Of a stretch of DNA of 5,420 nt, positions 5,126 to 5,420 are shown piece after piece; the stretch's first letter is position 1; the number at the start of each line of letters is the position of its first letter. The notes beneath the pieces were generated by a model. That model did no database searches, was not told where the DNA came from, and saw only the letters and a list, made by a program, of their open reading frames with translations. The position numbers and the translations under genes are program-made. This DNA comes from Candidatus Saccharimonadia bacterium (GTDB lineage Bacteria > Patescibacteriota > Saccharimonadia > Saccharimonadales > Saccharimonadaceae). Where the stretch lies: the NCBI GenBank assembly GCA_023257755.1, contig JALRBM010000103.1, forward strand, positions 1 to 5,420, in the 5' to 3' direction.

Positions 5126-5420
5126 CACCGCCGCCACCGTCGCGCTCTGGCCGGTGGCGCGTGCGCGCGAGGTGCCGGCGGCCGCGCTCTTTCGCGATAC
5201 CGTGCAGCCGATGACGGCGCGCCCCAGGCGCGCTTATGTTCTGGCCGCCATCGGCGGGGTGGTGCTGTTGGCGGCGTTGACGATGGCCGCTTCCGCCGAC
5301 CGCTGGTTCGCCGGCTGGTTCGTCGCCGGCGCGCTGGTGACGCTCGGCCTGCTCTATGCCGGCGCGCGGCTGGTCATGCGGCTGGCGCGAAACCATCGCT
5401 TCCGGACCGGGTCGTCGCTC
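5118..5420 (+). CDS. FtsX/YbbP-like ABC transporter permease fragment, probably alphaproteobacterial
   Basis: Read in the frame starting at 5118, the + strand encodes 101 uninterrupted residues with no start codon and no stop before the window ends. It begins inside a transmembrane helix (LLTAATVALWPVA). It continues with RAREVPAAALFRD, a stretch I recognise from the large YbbP-type permeases of the MacB/FtsX superfamily in alphaproteobacteria, where 'ALWPLxRAxxVPxxALFRD' is common. Two further hydrophobic segments fall at fragment residues about 40-58 and 64-87. These permeases have about 800-850 residues and work with a YbbA-type ATPase in envelope lipid or lipoprotein-related transport; the exact substrate is not established. 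High GC, heavy use of G/C third positions and the missing beginning set it apart from everything upstream. The assignment is from memory of the motif, not a search. Confidence 0.65.

Noticed and set aside
5022..5396. A 124-codon open frame on the - strand across the junction
   Set aside because: It spans the chimeric join and is the low-complexity antisense shadow (Arg, Gly, His, Gln-rich) of the permease fragment expected in GC-rich DNA.
1..5420. CRISPR array, tRNA, rRNA, insertion sequence, toxin-antitoxin or phage-defence system
   Set aside because: I saw no regularly spaced direct repeats, no cloverleaf-like sequence, no transposase, and no defence-related domain. The recognisable genes are metabolic or transport genes, so a novel system is not supported.

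Overview
The window looks like bacterial DNA of about 50% GC. It is compact, with short intergenic spaces and standard-code genes. It may come from a Patescibacteria/Saccharibacteria-type genome. I base that on the divergent pyrG, the serine hydrolase with no visible signal peptide and the small PLD-type protein. This is an impression from recalled families, not a search, and confidence is low. All six recognised stop codons in the main part of the window are TAG. The last roughly 300 bases differ sharply in composition and look alphaproteobacterial.

Layout: 1-238 (+) is the C-terminal end of an ABC-3 family zinc/manganese transporter permease. A good sigma-70-type promoter (TTGATA-18-TATAAT) then drives a 331-residue class A beta-lactamase-like serine hydrolase (318-1313, +). 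A strong G+C hairpin at 1338-1359 separates it from a convergent, G+C-rich 110-codon orphan ORF (1397-1729, -). Upstream of that orphan, two abutting small hairpins lie in the gap before a glutamate dehydrogenase (1841-3052, -). A 122-bp divergent control region holds overlapping inverted repeats. It is followed by CTP synthase pyrG (3175-4803, +). Finally there is the C-terminal half of a phospholipase-D-like protein (4789 to about 5118, -), which converges on pyrG and overlaps it by 15 bp.

The PLD-like frame stops making sense at about 5110-5125. From there to the window end the + strand encodes, without a start codon, the inside of an FtsX/YbbP-like ABC permease with GC near 70%. Two protein interiors meet head-on within about 15 bases and both lack their N-terminal parts. 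This is best explained as a chimeric join (assembly or amplification artefact), less likely as a real recombination junction.

The genes do not form one pathway. GDH (nitrogen/2-oxoglutarate balance) and PyrG (glutamine-dependent CTP synthesis) are divergently arranged and both touch glutamate/glutamine metabolism, so shared control is conceivable but not shown. I did not find evidence for a novel multi-gene system. The points most worth a second look are the chimeric junction, the mutually exclusive hairpins in front of pyrG, and the orphan ORF with its structured flanks.
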